Notes: generated from the letters alone by a model not told the origin. A DNA stretch of 64,000 nucleotides from Maratus speciosus (GCA_963932465.1 OZ010788.1:200324559-200388558); one strand, 5' to 3'. Positions 34,794-46,385 are shown, numbered from the stretch's first letter. Numbers and translations: made by a program.

Positions 34794-34931
34794 GGCTAAT
34801 GTCAGACGAACGTCTATCTGCACGCCTTTTGTTTCAACATGAAAAAGAAACGCCTGCTACGGAAGGTGTTTCTTGTCCATGTTGAAACAAAAAACGTGCA
34901 AATAGACGTTCGTCTTGACATTGGTCTAAGC
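34794..34931. mobile_element. Short palindromic MITE
   Basis: About 138 bp folding on itself: TTAGGCTAATGTCAGACGAA at the left pairs with the complement of CTTAGACCAATGTCAAGACG at the right, and the inner halves (GTTTCAACATG / CATGTTGAAAC, GAAACGCC / GGTGTTTC) continue the stem. Non-coding; target duplication not clear. Confidence 0.75.
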
Positions 34932-35910
34932 CTTAGTTTTCGGAAACGTCTCGGAATATGTTTTTAATTGTGTTAATAAGTTTTTCCAACCAGAAATGCT
35001 CGTTTTCTTTGATGCTATAGATTCTCAAATAAACATTTAAATGTTCAACAAACATCTATTATAATAAGAGCAAAAATTGTGTGTGTATGTATGTAAATTT
35101 TATATTAAAAACAGCTCTAACGATTTTAACTAAATTTTGTATTCTACCGTTTTCGGGTGCAAGAATTTTTTTTTTCTGTTTTAACCTATTAGACTATTAT
35201 ACTTAAGGATCATATTACAGTTATAAAGAATAACAAACCTTTAAGGTTGTTCTTAACTGCTCTGCTCAACAAGCGAAAAACATTTTGACACATTTACAAA
35301 TTCATTTTTTAACAGAAAGGTATAAAATATGAAAGCCTGGCTCTGGAAGGGATTTGGAATTGAACTTTTTTTTCCATTTTTTGCTCAATTTAATTACCTA
35401 TTGAGTTATAAGTGAATTTGTTCACGTGACAAACATGTTTTTCGCCCGCTCTTGAGTGCTCTTTCTTCCTTCGTGCTGAAATTCGGTTCAAAACGTCCAT
35501 TTTGACACTATTTTCTGAAAGATCTATTGACTTTGCAAAACAACGGAAAAAAGAAGCTCGATTACGTAGTTTCTGAACAACAACACCTGCTAGTTTCATG
35601 CATTTTCGAACAAAAATAAATAAAAACTTATGTCAGAAAGTTGTCCTTTTGGATTTGAGAACACCCTTAACAGTATTATCAAGGTTTAATCCGAAGCAAG
35701 ATATCGACATACAATTCAGAAATGTAAAAATCATAGCCCATACTTCGCACAGGGAATCATTGGAAATTTTAACTAAAGGAAGAAACACTTCTAATGATAT
35801 ACTCTCCTACTACATACTCCGGATCTGGTATAACATGCTAAATATTTCTGGTGAGTTTGGAAGGTAACCATTGAACTCCCCCTTTCCTTATAAATAGACC
35901 CATCTCCAGC
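34932..35910. other. Non-coding sequence
   Basis: 35045 reads A|TCTATTATAATAAGAG, which could be a Helitron 5' start, without an assigned 3' end. 35380-35680 is a single diverged unit of the repeat that is tandem at 44440-44880 (TTCGGTTCAAAA, TAGTTTCTGA, GGATTTGAGAACACCCTTA). No gene. Confidence 0.4.
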
Positions 35911-35918
35911 TATTAAAG

Positions 35919-37130
35919 CAGTATGGTTCCCAACTTTTTTTATGGCCGTGCCACACTTAAGCATCTCTAAAATCATATTTCATCCCCCCCCCCCCCCTCC
36001 ATTCTATATCATATAAATATTGTCACATAAAAACAAACTTCCATTTTCCCGGATGGATCTGAAAATAGCATAAACTCCGATAATTAATTTCGCATTCTTT
36101 AATTTATCAAAATCATATATTTTTTAATTACAAGTATGTTTTTAACCTAGCTCCATGAATACAGTGATGCCATGGATCTTCGCATTTACATCTACAAAAG
36201 TTTTATTGTTTTTTGGCAACTTACCTCAAATTAAAAAGTGATAAATAGTTTACATTTTTATTTTCGTAAAATTTCTTGAAATTTCTCTCATATTTTGTAT
36301 TACATCTGATAGAATTGATACATTTTATAATGGATTTTAGTACTTCATTATGAATAAGTGATATTTGTTTATCACCAAGACTGTATGGATAACTCACAAG
36401 TAACATTTCCGGATTCGCGCGTTTATCCATTTTAAGTTACTATTTTTCTTTCCTCTCATAACATATTTCTTTGATAGCGGCCTTCCCCACCCCCATTATT
36501 ATTATTTGGCCACCATGATTTCTCCAATTTTAAATTTAAAATTTTAATAGCATGTGTCATAAATGTCATATTTTGTATGTGGTCTGTGGTCTGCAGAAGA
36601 GCCATAAGAAGGTTACTTTCAACCCTTTCCTTCCGTGATGCGTACGGCAGATTATTAATTTCATAAATGCAGCACCTCATTTAGATCTTTCAAAGCATTT
36701 TTTAGATCAAACACGTCCAAAAAGTCAATTTTAGATATACCCTACGAAATTTCCCTCATGGGGCATATTACGCAAGTTTTTTTTTTTTTAAATAAATAGC
36801 AAAAAAAAAAAAAAAAAAAAGAGGTGTAATTTACTAAAATAATAATAAAACCAGAAAAATAAATGATTTTTTAATACATAAAAAGTATCAAATTATACAA
36901 AAGAATTTACAGAACTATTCTGGATTAGTGTATTTTTTAACTTTTAAATGGGATCGTTTCGAAAATTAATTTTTATGCAGTTATTTTTAAATTGTTTCCT
37001 CTATTATTTCTATTTTTAGACTAAGACACTACTTTCATTAGAAAAAAAATGACAGAAAATTTGTTAATAAGAAATCTGAAAAGTCATATTGCCCCTCTGT
37101 GAGGCGTACGCCCTACCATGGGAACCATTG
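35919..37130. mobile_element. Non-autonomous hAT, CAGTATGGTTCCC ends
   Basis: Left CAGTATGGTTCCCAACTTTT, right complement of CAATGGTTCCCATGGTAGGG. Flanks TATTAAAG (35911-35918) and TATTAAAC (37131-37138) are an 8-bp duplication with one mismatch. CAGTGGTTCCCAA-type tips are well known in hAT elements. It contains a C13-14 run near 35984-35998 and mixed A/T tracts. No transposase. The right end is repeated 295 bp downstream. Confidence 0.8.
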
Positions 37131-37545
37131 TATTAAACCAAAGATCATTTATGAACATTGACGCCTTAAAGATTCTTTCCGCAGATAATGGCTGTGTGAA
37201 TCAATCGAAAGCGCTCGGTTGTCGATTCTGTAACATCATTTTAACATCTACGATGGTTTTGCAGTTATTTTAAATTTTTTCATCTTTTATTTCTATTGTT
37301 AGACTTAGACACTACTTTCATTAGAAAAAAATGACAGAAATTTTTTAATAAGAAATCTGAAATTGCCCCCCTGAAAAGTCATATTGCCCTCCTGTGGGGC
37401 GTACGCCCTGCCTTGGGAACCACAGTATTAAACCAACGATCATTTATGAAGATTCATTCCGCAGAGATGGCTGTGTGAATCAATCGAAAGCGCTCATTTT
37501 TTGACTCTGTAACACCATTTTAACATCTACGATGGCTTTTATGTT
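36975..37545. repeat. 295-bp tandem duplication spanning a hAT end
   Basis: The hAT right end plus TATTAAAC and the next ~110 bases of flank (GATCATTTATGAA.ATT, GGCTGTGTGAATCAATCGAA, TTTTAACATCTACGATGG) appear twice, with right termini at 37130 and 37425. Because the unit joins element and flank, duplication came after the hAT insertion. Confidence 0.8.
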
Positions 37546-38390
37546 TTAGAACTTTTATTTATATATTTTAGCACTTTTTTTAGGAATAAAAAATTCATAA
37601 TTTTGATTTTAGTAAAGTCTCAGAGTAAGTTGCATTACGTATTCCTGAACCTTAAGAAAGATATTAGCAAAATTAAGAAACTTTTGTCTTTTTTTTCTTT
37701 TGCTGATGTATTTATTTATTTTTAGAGTGTATGCTGTTTTAGACATTCCGACGGACCGACTGAATACACATGTATAAATTTTGTTTTTATATCCTTCAAA
37801 AAACGTAGTCTGAAGACTTTATATTTTCACTTGTATCCTATTCAAATAAAACTTATTTGATGTCTATCAACTGGAACAGCTGAATACTTATTCTTAACAA
37901 GAAATACGTCATTCTAAGCTACATGAATTTGCGCAAGATAACATATGTAAAAAACACGCTACTGTTATGCTACATGAATAAATGAAAATAAGATACCTTA
38001 ACTCCTTTCTTTAACCCAAAACGCAATCATCATTAAAATCACGACTTTTCATTTAAATCTGCCTTCCACAAAACGAGACTATTTCTTGTAAAATAGCAGG
38101 CAACTGTACGAAAATACAATAGGTAACGGATACTTCATGGAACAAAGTGGCACATGTCTGATTTTATCATTTTTTACGGGTGCGTTAACTTCTTTGCAAA
38201 AACATTATAATTTTTCTGTCTCGTGTTAGCGTAGGCAGAAGCTTTCTTTGATAAACACTTGCTTCATATATGCTATCCTGCTGCATAGAAAGTATTTTCA
38301 TTTTGAAAAAAAGTAGTAATAGAAGTTTAAATATAAAAAAAGAATATATATACCCCATACACGCATTCACGCACACATATGTATAAACTA

Positions 38391-39690
38391 TATAACCATG
38401 TTAATAAAAGAAGTTTTTTTCCTGTCTGCATGTCTGTTTGTTTGTTGGTGATGGATAGGGATATCTGTCGCACGCAGAGATCTCCAATTTTAGTTTAGGA
38501 TAAAGGAAGATAGAACCCAATACGCGCCTAAGACTCAGATTTTTCCTTTTTTTTGGTAACTAGCTGAGATATTAATAAAACACTCTCGTCAAACGCTATT
38601 AAACAAACTTAAGTTCTCCCCTGTTCGACAGTGTTATGACCGTTTCACGCATGTCCGATGAAAACGTGTTTTTTCAAACACTTAGGTCGAAGACGGGGTT
38701 TTTTGGGCTTTTTAAAATAGCAATTGCCGGTGTCCGCATGGAGTTATATATTTTTTTAAAAGTAAAAATACCTACATTTAGACGGTACTTTTGTATTACT
38801 GTGGGGTAGCTTTCATTAAAAAATAGATACACGAATATTTGCTATAAAAACTTTTTTTGATTTTTCATTTTCACAACCAAATCACAACCGCCGGAGACCG
38901 AGGAGTTATAAGGGGGTTGGGGGGGATATTAGCTCCATTTATAAGGTTTTTTCGTGGTACTATTTTTTGTTTTAAAAAATCACTATTTATTATGTCAAAA
39001 AAATTATTTTCTGGAGGTCGTTTTTATATAATTTTTATTTTTTGTGAATTTTAAAATTACAATTACCTGGGATCATATAAAGTTATTAAAACACACAAAA
39101 ATACATATCTGTTACAAGTACTTTCGTAGTCCTGGTGGTGTCATTTTTTAAAATATATGAATAATAACTATTAGAACAAAATATTTTCGGAGATCTTTTT
39201 TTTATGCATTAGAAATCGCAGTCGTGGGCCTTGTATGGAGATATAAAATCAAGAAATAGCTATCTGTTGTGGTTGTCGATACTTTCAAGACACTGGTGGT
39301 TTACATAAAAAGTACAGATATTTACTATTTAAAAAATATATTTTCTGGAAGTTGTTTTTAAATTTTCTATTTTTTCTTCAGTTTGAAATTGCCATTCCCG
39401 TTAACTACATGAAAATATAAAACGAAATAAGTTAAATAAAAAATAGCCACTCACAGATTGTAGACCACTGACTGTTTCTGCTCGTAACGGTACTTTTTAT
39501 TTAAAACAATATGGAGATTTAATATTTCAAACAAATTATGTTCTGATCACCATTTTCATATTTTCCCGGTTTTCCTGCCGTTTAAAATTGCCATCCACAT
39601 CACCCAGGTTGAAAAAAAAAAAGAAAAAAAGAATGCCCGCAGATAGAAGGTCCCTTTCTGTGGGCCCGTGCAACGCTAGGCAGGTTATAT
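38391..39690 (+). mobile_element. Possible diverged Helitron with tandem core
   Basis: Starts near ATGTTAATAAAAGAAG with a CTGTCTGCATGTCTGTTTGT stretch and ends with GGGCCCGTGCAACGCTAGGC, which resembles the GGGCCCGGGCAACGCCGGGC hairpin of the Helitrons at 51-55 kb; the CTAG itself is gone. The middle is the tandem array at 38700-39610. The call is tentative. Confidence 0.35.
38700..39610. repeat. Degenerate ~170-bp tandem array, about 5 units
   Basis: Recurring elements in order: (T)AAAATTGCCATTCCCG-like block (38710, 38880, 39050, 39205, 39385, 39580), ATGGAGATATA, TACTTTC..GAC, CTGGTGGT, TTACTATTT and TTTTCTGGAGGTCGTTTTT. Divergence is high. Confidence 0.6.
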
Positions 39691-39697
39691 ACACATA

Positions 39698-40292
39698 CAG
39701 GGTGTTTCATAAAAGATGGGCGAAACTTTAAGAGGTGATAGTACACATCCAAACAAGCAACTTTCATCAAAGAATGCATAGTCGGAATTAAAATGCAAAA
39801 ATGCTAGAGGGCGCCGAAGGTGATGTTGTTATACGAGGCAAAAACGCAGAAAGAACGATTAAGTGACAAAAGCAAGGTTGAGAAACCGCTCTCCGTGCAA
39901 TCTTTGAGCCTCTGAGCCATTTCCAGTTCCAGTTCCGCAGATAAAATGCATATCAGCCTTTTACTAGTAGTGAAGGGCAACATCTTCCGATACTTTCCTA
40001 CCGCGATTGAAAGTTGCACACTCGGATCAACTGCTTTTACATATTAATCGAGGCGAAATTTTGCATACATGATCTTCTTCTTCCCCATGTCACCTTTTCA
40101 TGCTATTAGTGTTGTTTGTCTTCCCATAACTTACAGCAGAAATGGTACTTTAACGTTTGGATGGACCAAATTTCCAAATGCGCGAGCCCTTTTGCGTTTT
40201 ATTTCCGACCATACATTCTTTGATAAAAGTTGTTTGTCTGGATGTGTAAAATCACCTTTTAAAATTTTGCCCATCTTTTATGAAACACCCTG
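39698..40292. mobile_element. Mariner-type element, 595 bp
   Basis: Inverted ends CAGGGTGTTTCATAAAAGAT (left) and its complement (right), flanked by TA (39696-39697, 40293-40294). Inversion continues through GGGC.AAA.TTT.A..GGTGAT. I see no transposase remnant in either strand. Related in tip sequence to 46459-47071. Confidence 0.82.
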
Positions 40293-40296
40293 TATA

Positions 40297-40301
<5 letters not shown>

Positions 40302-40327
<26 letters not shown>
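40302..40327. repeat. (TG)n microsatellite
   Basis: ATGTGTATATGTG followed by about 11 TG units directly right of the mariner-type element. Confidence 0.9.
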
Positions 40328-40662
40328 AAATTTCCAGCACTAAAAACGCGTTTTTTTGCTTTTAGTAACTGAAAGCCAGAAATTTCATAAGATTCAAAGT
40401 GTCATAACGCGGTGAGTTTTGATCGTAGAAGAATGGAATTTTCACTATTGTATATTCCAGAGCACGGAGAAAATATGGGAATTCAGGGAAGGGGAATAGT
40501 CCTCTTCTATCTTCGCCTTTACCAGCATTCGTGTATTATGTACAAAGTAGTAAAAAAAAAAAAAATACATGCCAATATAAGAGATCCTAGCAACCGTATT
40601 GTTCAAGAAAACACGATGAAATTTGGTGTAAGTGTATTTTAACACATAAGCTCGATAATGAG

Positions 40663-40903
40663 TTGGTTGTTTGGTTGTATTTATGTCGGCCAATTATCAG
40701 CACGTGGGATATAGGCCCTAAGGGGGGTGCCTTCCGGGAGGTCTTTCTAAGAGAACCTAACCCGTATTAACGCTTGGAGAACCAAGGTTCGAAGAAAACC
40801 ACGAAAACTCCGAATGATTAGGCCGACGGGCGCGATTGGGATCGAACCCATCACCTTCCGTCTACCAGCTTCGAGAGCAGAACCTCTCGGCCACTGGTGG
40901 GGC
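40663..40903 (-). mobile_element. tRNA-derived SINE with 13-bp TSD
   Basis: Perfect direct repeats GCTCGATAATGAG flank the unit (40650-40662 and 40904-40916). Read on the minus strand it begins with a tRNA-like head holding an A box (TGGCCGAGAGG) and a B box (GGGTTCGATCCC), about 80 bases. An unrelated body follows (CGGAGTTTTCGTGGTTTTCT, ACCTCCCGGAAGGCACC), ending in a CAACCAAACAACCAA tail. Pol III promoter boxes, tail and variable-length target duplication together define a LINE-mobilised SINE. 241 bp, non-coding. Confidence 0.9.
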
Positions 40904-40916
40904 GCTCGATAATGAG

Positions 40917-41650
40917 ATGAAGAGAAACAATACAGTTCTCATAGTTACGGTTGCAGCAACAAAATTTCGTAAATTTTAAATAGCGACACCCAATCTTTTT
41001 TTCTTTCCATAATACAGGGCTTGCAGCATTCCTCAAATTTTAACACTTTGCTACCATTTTTTTTAAAACAATAATCTTTATTGTAGATTACTATTGTAGA
41101 TGTTAAAGAAATCTACCACGAAGTTTTGTGATTTGAAATCATGGGAGGAAATGTAGAAAAATTTAGTAGCCCTGCGAGTCCTAATAGTATTCTTCACAGT
41201 AAAAACCAGAGCCATAATCATAGTGAAAGCTAAAACCATAGTCATTCTAACGGCATATATGCCTGTAGCACGAGAAACGGCGACGTAAAACAAATGCTAA
41301 GACCTTTTAGTCTCCACATAGTGACATTTGTCATGCGCCGCCATTTCGCGTTTTGTAGTCACTATGATCACCCTGACACATCAGAATAGAGTACTTAAAA
41401 TTCAAGGCATACACGAATCCACAAAGTGTGTATTATATGGAAAAACATAATTAAACGATAGATTCTGCATTGTATTCATGCATTGATTTTTTGTTGCCCA
41501 CAATCTTCCGTATCGATGTGTCATCGCTTATGAAAGGCAAACACTTGAAAAGTTTGTGATCCGACTAAAATTATTTTTTTTTCTACTTTGTGAGTTCATT
41601 TGTTTTTTCTGCTACTTTCCTTTGCAGTTGTTTTAACCGTTTTAGGGCTA
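40917..41650. other. Unassigned non-coding sequence
   Basis: No ORF, repeat ends or tandem structure recognised. Confidence 0.4.
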
Positions 41651-41716
41651 ATTATGTTTTTTCATATTCAAGGTTGGAGTAGCACAGTTGAAGTTAATTC
41701 CAACAGAGCGAAAAAT

Positions 41717-41787
41717 GTCCAGACCAGGAATCGAACCTGGATACTTGGCGTGCCGTGCCAATACCTTACCTGTTAGGCTATCCGGAC
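41717..41787 (-). tRNA. tRNA-like gene, anticodon position GGC
   Basis: 71 nt folding as a full cloverleaf: acceptor GTCCGGA/TCTGGAC, D stem GCCT/AGGT, anticodon stem TTGGC/GCCAA, T stem CCAGG/CCTGG. The A box TAGCCTAACAGG and B box GGTTCGATTCC are intact and TTTTT follows within a few bases. The loop is ACGGCAC: anticodon position GGC, but base 33 is C instead of the near-universal U. It is probably a mobile tRNA-like unit; a working tRNA-Ala(GGC) is unlikely. Confidence 0.6.
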
Positions 41788-41925
41788 GATAACTGGCTGA
41801 CATAATTCACTCTTATTTGTTGGACTTGGCTGCGAACTGCAGCGCTAGTTTCATTCATCCGAGCTATAACTATAGCATTTACATGATGAAAGTTCTTTAA
41901 CACGTAATTATGTCAGCCAGTTATC

Positions 41926-41996
41926 GCCCGGATAGCCTAACAGGTAAGACATTGGCACGGCACGCCAAGTATCCAGGTTCGATTCCTGGTCTGGAC
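41926..41996 (+). tRNA. tRNA-like gene, inverted second copy
   Basis: Same 71-nt structure as its partner, transcribed outward in the opposite direction, with the same ACGGCAC loop, A and B boxes and downstream TTTTT. It differs by a C at position 2 (breaking one acceptor pair) and GACA for GGTA in the D arm, so this copy is slightly more decayed. Confidence 0.55.
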
Positions 41997-42101
41997 AATT
42001 TTTGCTCTGTTGGAATAAACTTCAACTGTGCTACTCCAACCTTGAATATGATTTAATCCAGTTGGAAAAAATATATTCGTTCCCTTCATTATGTTTTTTC
42101 A

Positions 42102-43224
42102 CTCTGAAGATCATTTTTCAATGAAGAAAATCGGTGTTGCCATTTGAAATTTTTTAAATTTTGCCACTGTAATTGTAACTGAGAGAGTTCGATTGTTGTT
42201 CTTCACCGCATTGTACATTGTAGTGATGGGCATTATGAATGATTTTGATAGTCGAATGAATCATTCGGGCGTAGTCGCCAGCCTTGGTATTATTTTTTAA
42301 ACAATTAAAACCTAAATTTTCTTTAAAAAAAAAGGATTTAAACTAAACTTATTTATTCATGCGACTCTTAATTTAATTTTAATTTTTTTTACAAAAAATT
42401 CTGTTTTGCAAAAACTGTTTTAATTGATTAAAAAGAATAAGAAGCCTGGTATTTATGTTCATGCATCTATGCACATGCCTGAATGTTTCATTAGAATATC
42501 AAAATCATTCATTACACCAGTCACTACCCCAATGTCGAACTTATGCCTTAAAATCCTCCCCCTCCCGACTCAAATAGCATCCCGTTTCCTTGAACGCACA
42601 GTCACTAGAGTCTCGTATATTGGCAAAGCTTTACCCTGTACAATTTTCATATATAATTTATGTAATTCTAAATCGCCTATTTAATAAGAAAAATGAAAGA
42701 AAAAAAATGAGCTTTATGCAACAAAAAGTGTTTATGAGTAAAGAGTCGGCATTTGTAAGAATTAGAGAGAGAGAAAAAGGAAAGATTTCATATCTCAAGA
42801 GTTACATGAACTCATCTTTTGTCGAAATCATCGCACATAGTTTTTACAGCGCGTGCTAGTGTGGGCCGAAGATCTAGCTGTTGTATCTCATGGTTTATTT
42901 TTACAGCCGTGGGTGTTGGTCGGATTTTACAATGGAGATATCTCCTCCATTGTAATCTGCACCCTTACTGTTTTTGTTATTCAAGCAAGATGCTTAAGCA
43001 AATAGCGTGGGATAAGTTTACACTCGCTTTGGCTCTTACAGTTTCTGGAAAATTGAGTCGTTTCGCCATTACTGAAATAAGTAAGTCTTAAAGGACATAG
43101 CTTAAACAACGAAATACCACTGTTTCTTCCTACAGACTTCATTTGAATAATTTGATTACTTAATTTGTAAGCAGTGAAACGATTGTTATCACAGAATCTA
43201 TTATAAAAAGATCGCTCCTCGGGT
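42102..43224. other. Unassigned non-coding sequence
   Basis: Nothing recognised except TAGTGATGGGCA near 42223, which resembles a hAT tip but has no partner. Several short overlapping frames (42.4-43.3 kb) lack any recognisable domain. Confidence 0.4.
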
Positions 43225-43232
43225 AGGAGTGG

Positions 43233-43983
43233 TAGAGATCTGCACGGGCCGGACTCGGGCCTATTTTCATCCATGGCACTCGGGCCGGGCCTAGTGACTA
43301 CAATTTACGGGCAGGGCCGGGTTCGGACCTTACTTTCTTCCGGGAGAATCGGGCCGGGCCTGACTTATGTTTTCTGTACAGAGCCGGGACTGATTTCATT
43401 CCTAGTCTTTACGGCCCAAAATTTTCAGAAGGGAATTTGTCTATAACGCATTTTTTTTCTTTTCTATGTAATTGAGTCTTAGAAGATTTTACTGTATAGC
43501 CTTTTTCAGATTTTTAACACTTCAAAACATGGAATATGGATTAACAATATTTATGATAACTGAAACATTTGCATACAAGTAATAGCGATTGATTAAAAAA
43601 ATAAACATCGCAGCTTGCAATATTTATTTTTCTATAAAAACGAAGATTATAAACCTGAAAAAAAACTTAATATAAATGTTTTTGGTCAGAACTCCTCGTA
43701 CGAGACAAATTTTTAACCGAATCGACATAAAAATCAATGTTTTGTAGAAATTCACTCAGGCCGGGCCGGGTTCAGATCGAAACATTTTTCCGTGCTGGGC
43801 AGCTCTTGGATCAAACTTTTAGATGTTATACCGGGTCAGGCCAATAATTGCTTTCTACGTGCCGGGCCGGGCCAGGCCGGGCTCCTGCCGAACTTTTAAC
43901 ATTTTTACCAGGCCGGGCCGAATTTTTTTTCTATGAGTCGGGCCGGGCCAGAGCCTGAAAATTTCGGCCCGTGCAGATCCCTG
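43233..43983. mobile_element. Non-autonomous hAT, GC-rich ends, copy 2
   Basis: Ends TAGAGATCTGCACGGGCCGG and CCCGTGCAGATCCCTG; perfect 8-bp duplication AGGAGTGG (43225-43232, 43984-43991). Subterminal GGGCCGGGC repeats on both sides, AT-rich middle (GTCTATAACGCATTTTTTTT) that matches copy 1 near 5270. 751 bp against 1216 bp for copy 1. No transposase. Confidence 0.9.
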
Positions 43984-44439
43984 AGGAGTGGTGACTAAAT
44001 ATTATGCTGTTAAAACTAGAATTGATAAAAACCTGGAAATTGTAGAACAAGGTAAAAAAATCCCTGCCGGCCCGGCCTACAGGCAGAGGTAGATTTCGAA
44101 ATCAAATATACTAATTTCACAAACAAAAACTAAATCATGATTATAGATAAATCCACTTTAACAATTTTATCTGGCCGCTCTTGACGAGTTTTTATTTCAT
44201 TTTCATATAATAGCTGGTTTTATCAGAATCATGTTAGAGCGGTATTCAAAAAAATACTTTTCCATGCTCAACAACTCGAAATTTTCTGGCATAATTCCAG
44301 ATTCATTTTTAATTAAAAAAAATATGAAACTTGCTGACGTGATTTTTGAAGAGATTTATAAGCGACCTGTGTTTTTATTTTTTGTTCAATTAATTAAAAC
44401 TTGATATATAAACAATTATTTTCTCAGAAGGACAATATT

Positions 44440-44885
44440 TTTCGTTTCTAACACAATCGCTTCGGGAAATTCCGTTCAAAATGCCCACTTTGACATAATT
44501 TTTTGAAATATATTCTGCCTCTATCTAAAAATCTATTATTACGGTACATTATATAGTTTCTGAATAAGCGAATCTACCAATTAAATGCGTTTGAGAGCAA
44601 AAATGAATTTAAAAACCAGTCAGAAAATAAGCAGTTTGGATTTAAGCGCATCCTTAATACAATGATTTTTCCAACACAATCCGCTTCGGTAAATTCGGTT
44701 CAAAATGCCCTTTTTAACAGCATTTAAAAAAATATATTCTGCCCCTATCAGAAAATCGACCATTACGGTACATTATATAGTTTCTGAGTAAGAAAACGTA
44801 CCAATTGGAAGCCTTTGAGAGCAAAAATAAATTGTAAAATGAGTCAGAAAATAAGCAGTTTGGATTTGAAAACACCCTTACTAAG
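44440..44885. repeat. ~230-bp tandem duplication
   Basis: TTCGG(G/T)AAATTC.GTTCAAAATGCC, ATATATTCTGCC.CTATC, TTACGGTACATTATATAGTTT, GAGAGCAAAAAT and AAATAAGCAGTTTGGATTT appear twice about 230 bp apart. A single diverged unit is at 35380-35680. Confidence 0.75.
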
Positions 44886-44889
44886 ATCA

Positions 44890-45560
44890 TTTTTTACTTC
44901 AACCGGTATGTATTTTTGCTCTAAGAATTGTTTTTGCTCTAAGAATTGGTCCTATCCAAAACTCGTCTATATAGATGTTGTAGACAATATTAAGAAGATA
45001 TATGATAAATTCATGGGGATTTTATATCTTTTGAATTGACGGAGTTATGGATTTTTTTCTTCTTCAAACCACCTTTTTGTTTTCGTTTTTAATTTTTTTT
45101 GCGGTACGAATTGGTCCTATCAAAAACTTGTGAATATAAAAGTTGTAGATAATGTTAAGGAGATTCATGATAAAATTAATTGGATTTGATATCTTGAGAA
45201 TTGACGAAGTTATGGATTTTTTTCTTCTTCAAACGCCCTTTTTGTTTTCGTTTTTAATTTTTTTTTGCGGTACGAATTGTTCCTATCAAAAACTTGTGAA
45301 TATAAAAGTTTTAGATAATGTTAAGGAGATTTATAATAAAATTAATTGAATTTGATATCTTGAGAATTGACAAAGTTATGAATTTTTTTGTCCCAAAAAC
45401 CCTATTTTTTGCGCCCCTTGAACCCATTTTTAACTTTATCAAAAATCTGTGATACATAAATTTTTGGCCCTATTTTTAGAAGTAATAAAAACTTTAAACT
45501 GATTTGATATGTACAAAAATTAAGAAGTTATGGGGGGTTTTCTGTTTTCACAAAACCCCT
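44890..45560. repeat. ~167-bp tandem array, about 4 units
   Basis: Units contain GCGGTACGAATTGGTCCTAT, AAAACTTGTGAATATAAAAG, GATAATGTTAAGGAGAT, TTGATATCTTGAGAATTGAC and AAGTTATGGATTTTTTTCTT. The two central units are very similar, the outer ones diverged. Confidence 0.8.
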
Positions 45561-45692
45561 CCCTATTTCCCTCCCCTTGGTCCGATTTTGCCCATTAACG
45601 AACTTGACCGAGATTTTATGCCCATTGATTTTATGTATCAGTTTGGAAGAGATTGGTGCAGAATTACGAAAGTTATCGTGTCCAGAAGAAAG

Positions 45693-45693
45693 T

Positions 45694-45737
<44 letters not shown>
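45693..45737. repeat. (GATA)n microsatellite
   Basis: About 11 GATA units followed by TATATAAAG. Confidence 0.95.
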
Positions 45738-46351
45738 TATAAAGTTTTTTACTGAGGGTGGTTTTGGGTTCTAGGGGTCATGATCGGTGTAGATCTGCAA
45801 AAATTTTTCAGAAATTCCAACATAGGAACGATCCCAATAGGTAGTATTTCATACGAAATCTACCTAAAAAATACATGAATTTGCGATAGAAACTGGGAAA
45901 TTTAATAAAACTCACCAAATAAATCCTCAACTAATAAACTATTGTTTTCATAACGTAAGTAAAAATTTTAAGGATTTCAGATAACTTAACTAGGCTTCTA
46001 TAACTTGATTTCTTGTTATTTTGAAACGGATTAAATTAGGTAAAAACATTTAGTATCTTTGTGGCGAATATGCGTTTATTTGTAAACATGAAATAGAAAA
46101 AAAAAATGCTTCTACAGGCTTATTTATTTCATAGTTTTACCTGAAATATTTACAAGGTTTTAGTTTGGTGGCATACCGTATGCTATACTGATTATTAAAA
46201 TAGAAATTATTTCTTTTAGAATGACAACAACATAAACATTACCTTGACAATAACATATTTTTGAGCCTCTGATAGTTTCAATATTCGCATTTTGTATGAA
46301 CTTTCAAAATATTTCCAATTTTAAATTGGAACCCCATCCCCTCCTAGCAAA

Positions 46352-46385
<34 letters not shown>

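Larger units (their letters stand above)
41665..42087. mobile_element. Inverted tRNA-like pair within a 14-bp TSD
   Basis: A 423-bp insert between perfect direct repeats ATTATGTTTTTTCA (41651-41664, 42088-42101). Its two halves are inverted copies (TTCAAGGTTGGAGTAGCACA at the left, complement at the right), each ending inward with a tRNA-like gene, separated by ~138 bases. The right side has an extra tail (ATTTAATCCAGTTGG...). The long target duplication points to retroposition of an already palindromic unit or a two-step event; a simple SINE does not have this form. Confidence 0.8.

Noticed and set aside
42223..42240. TAGTGATGGGCA as a hAT tip
   Set aside because: No matching right end or 8-bp duplication found.
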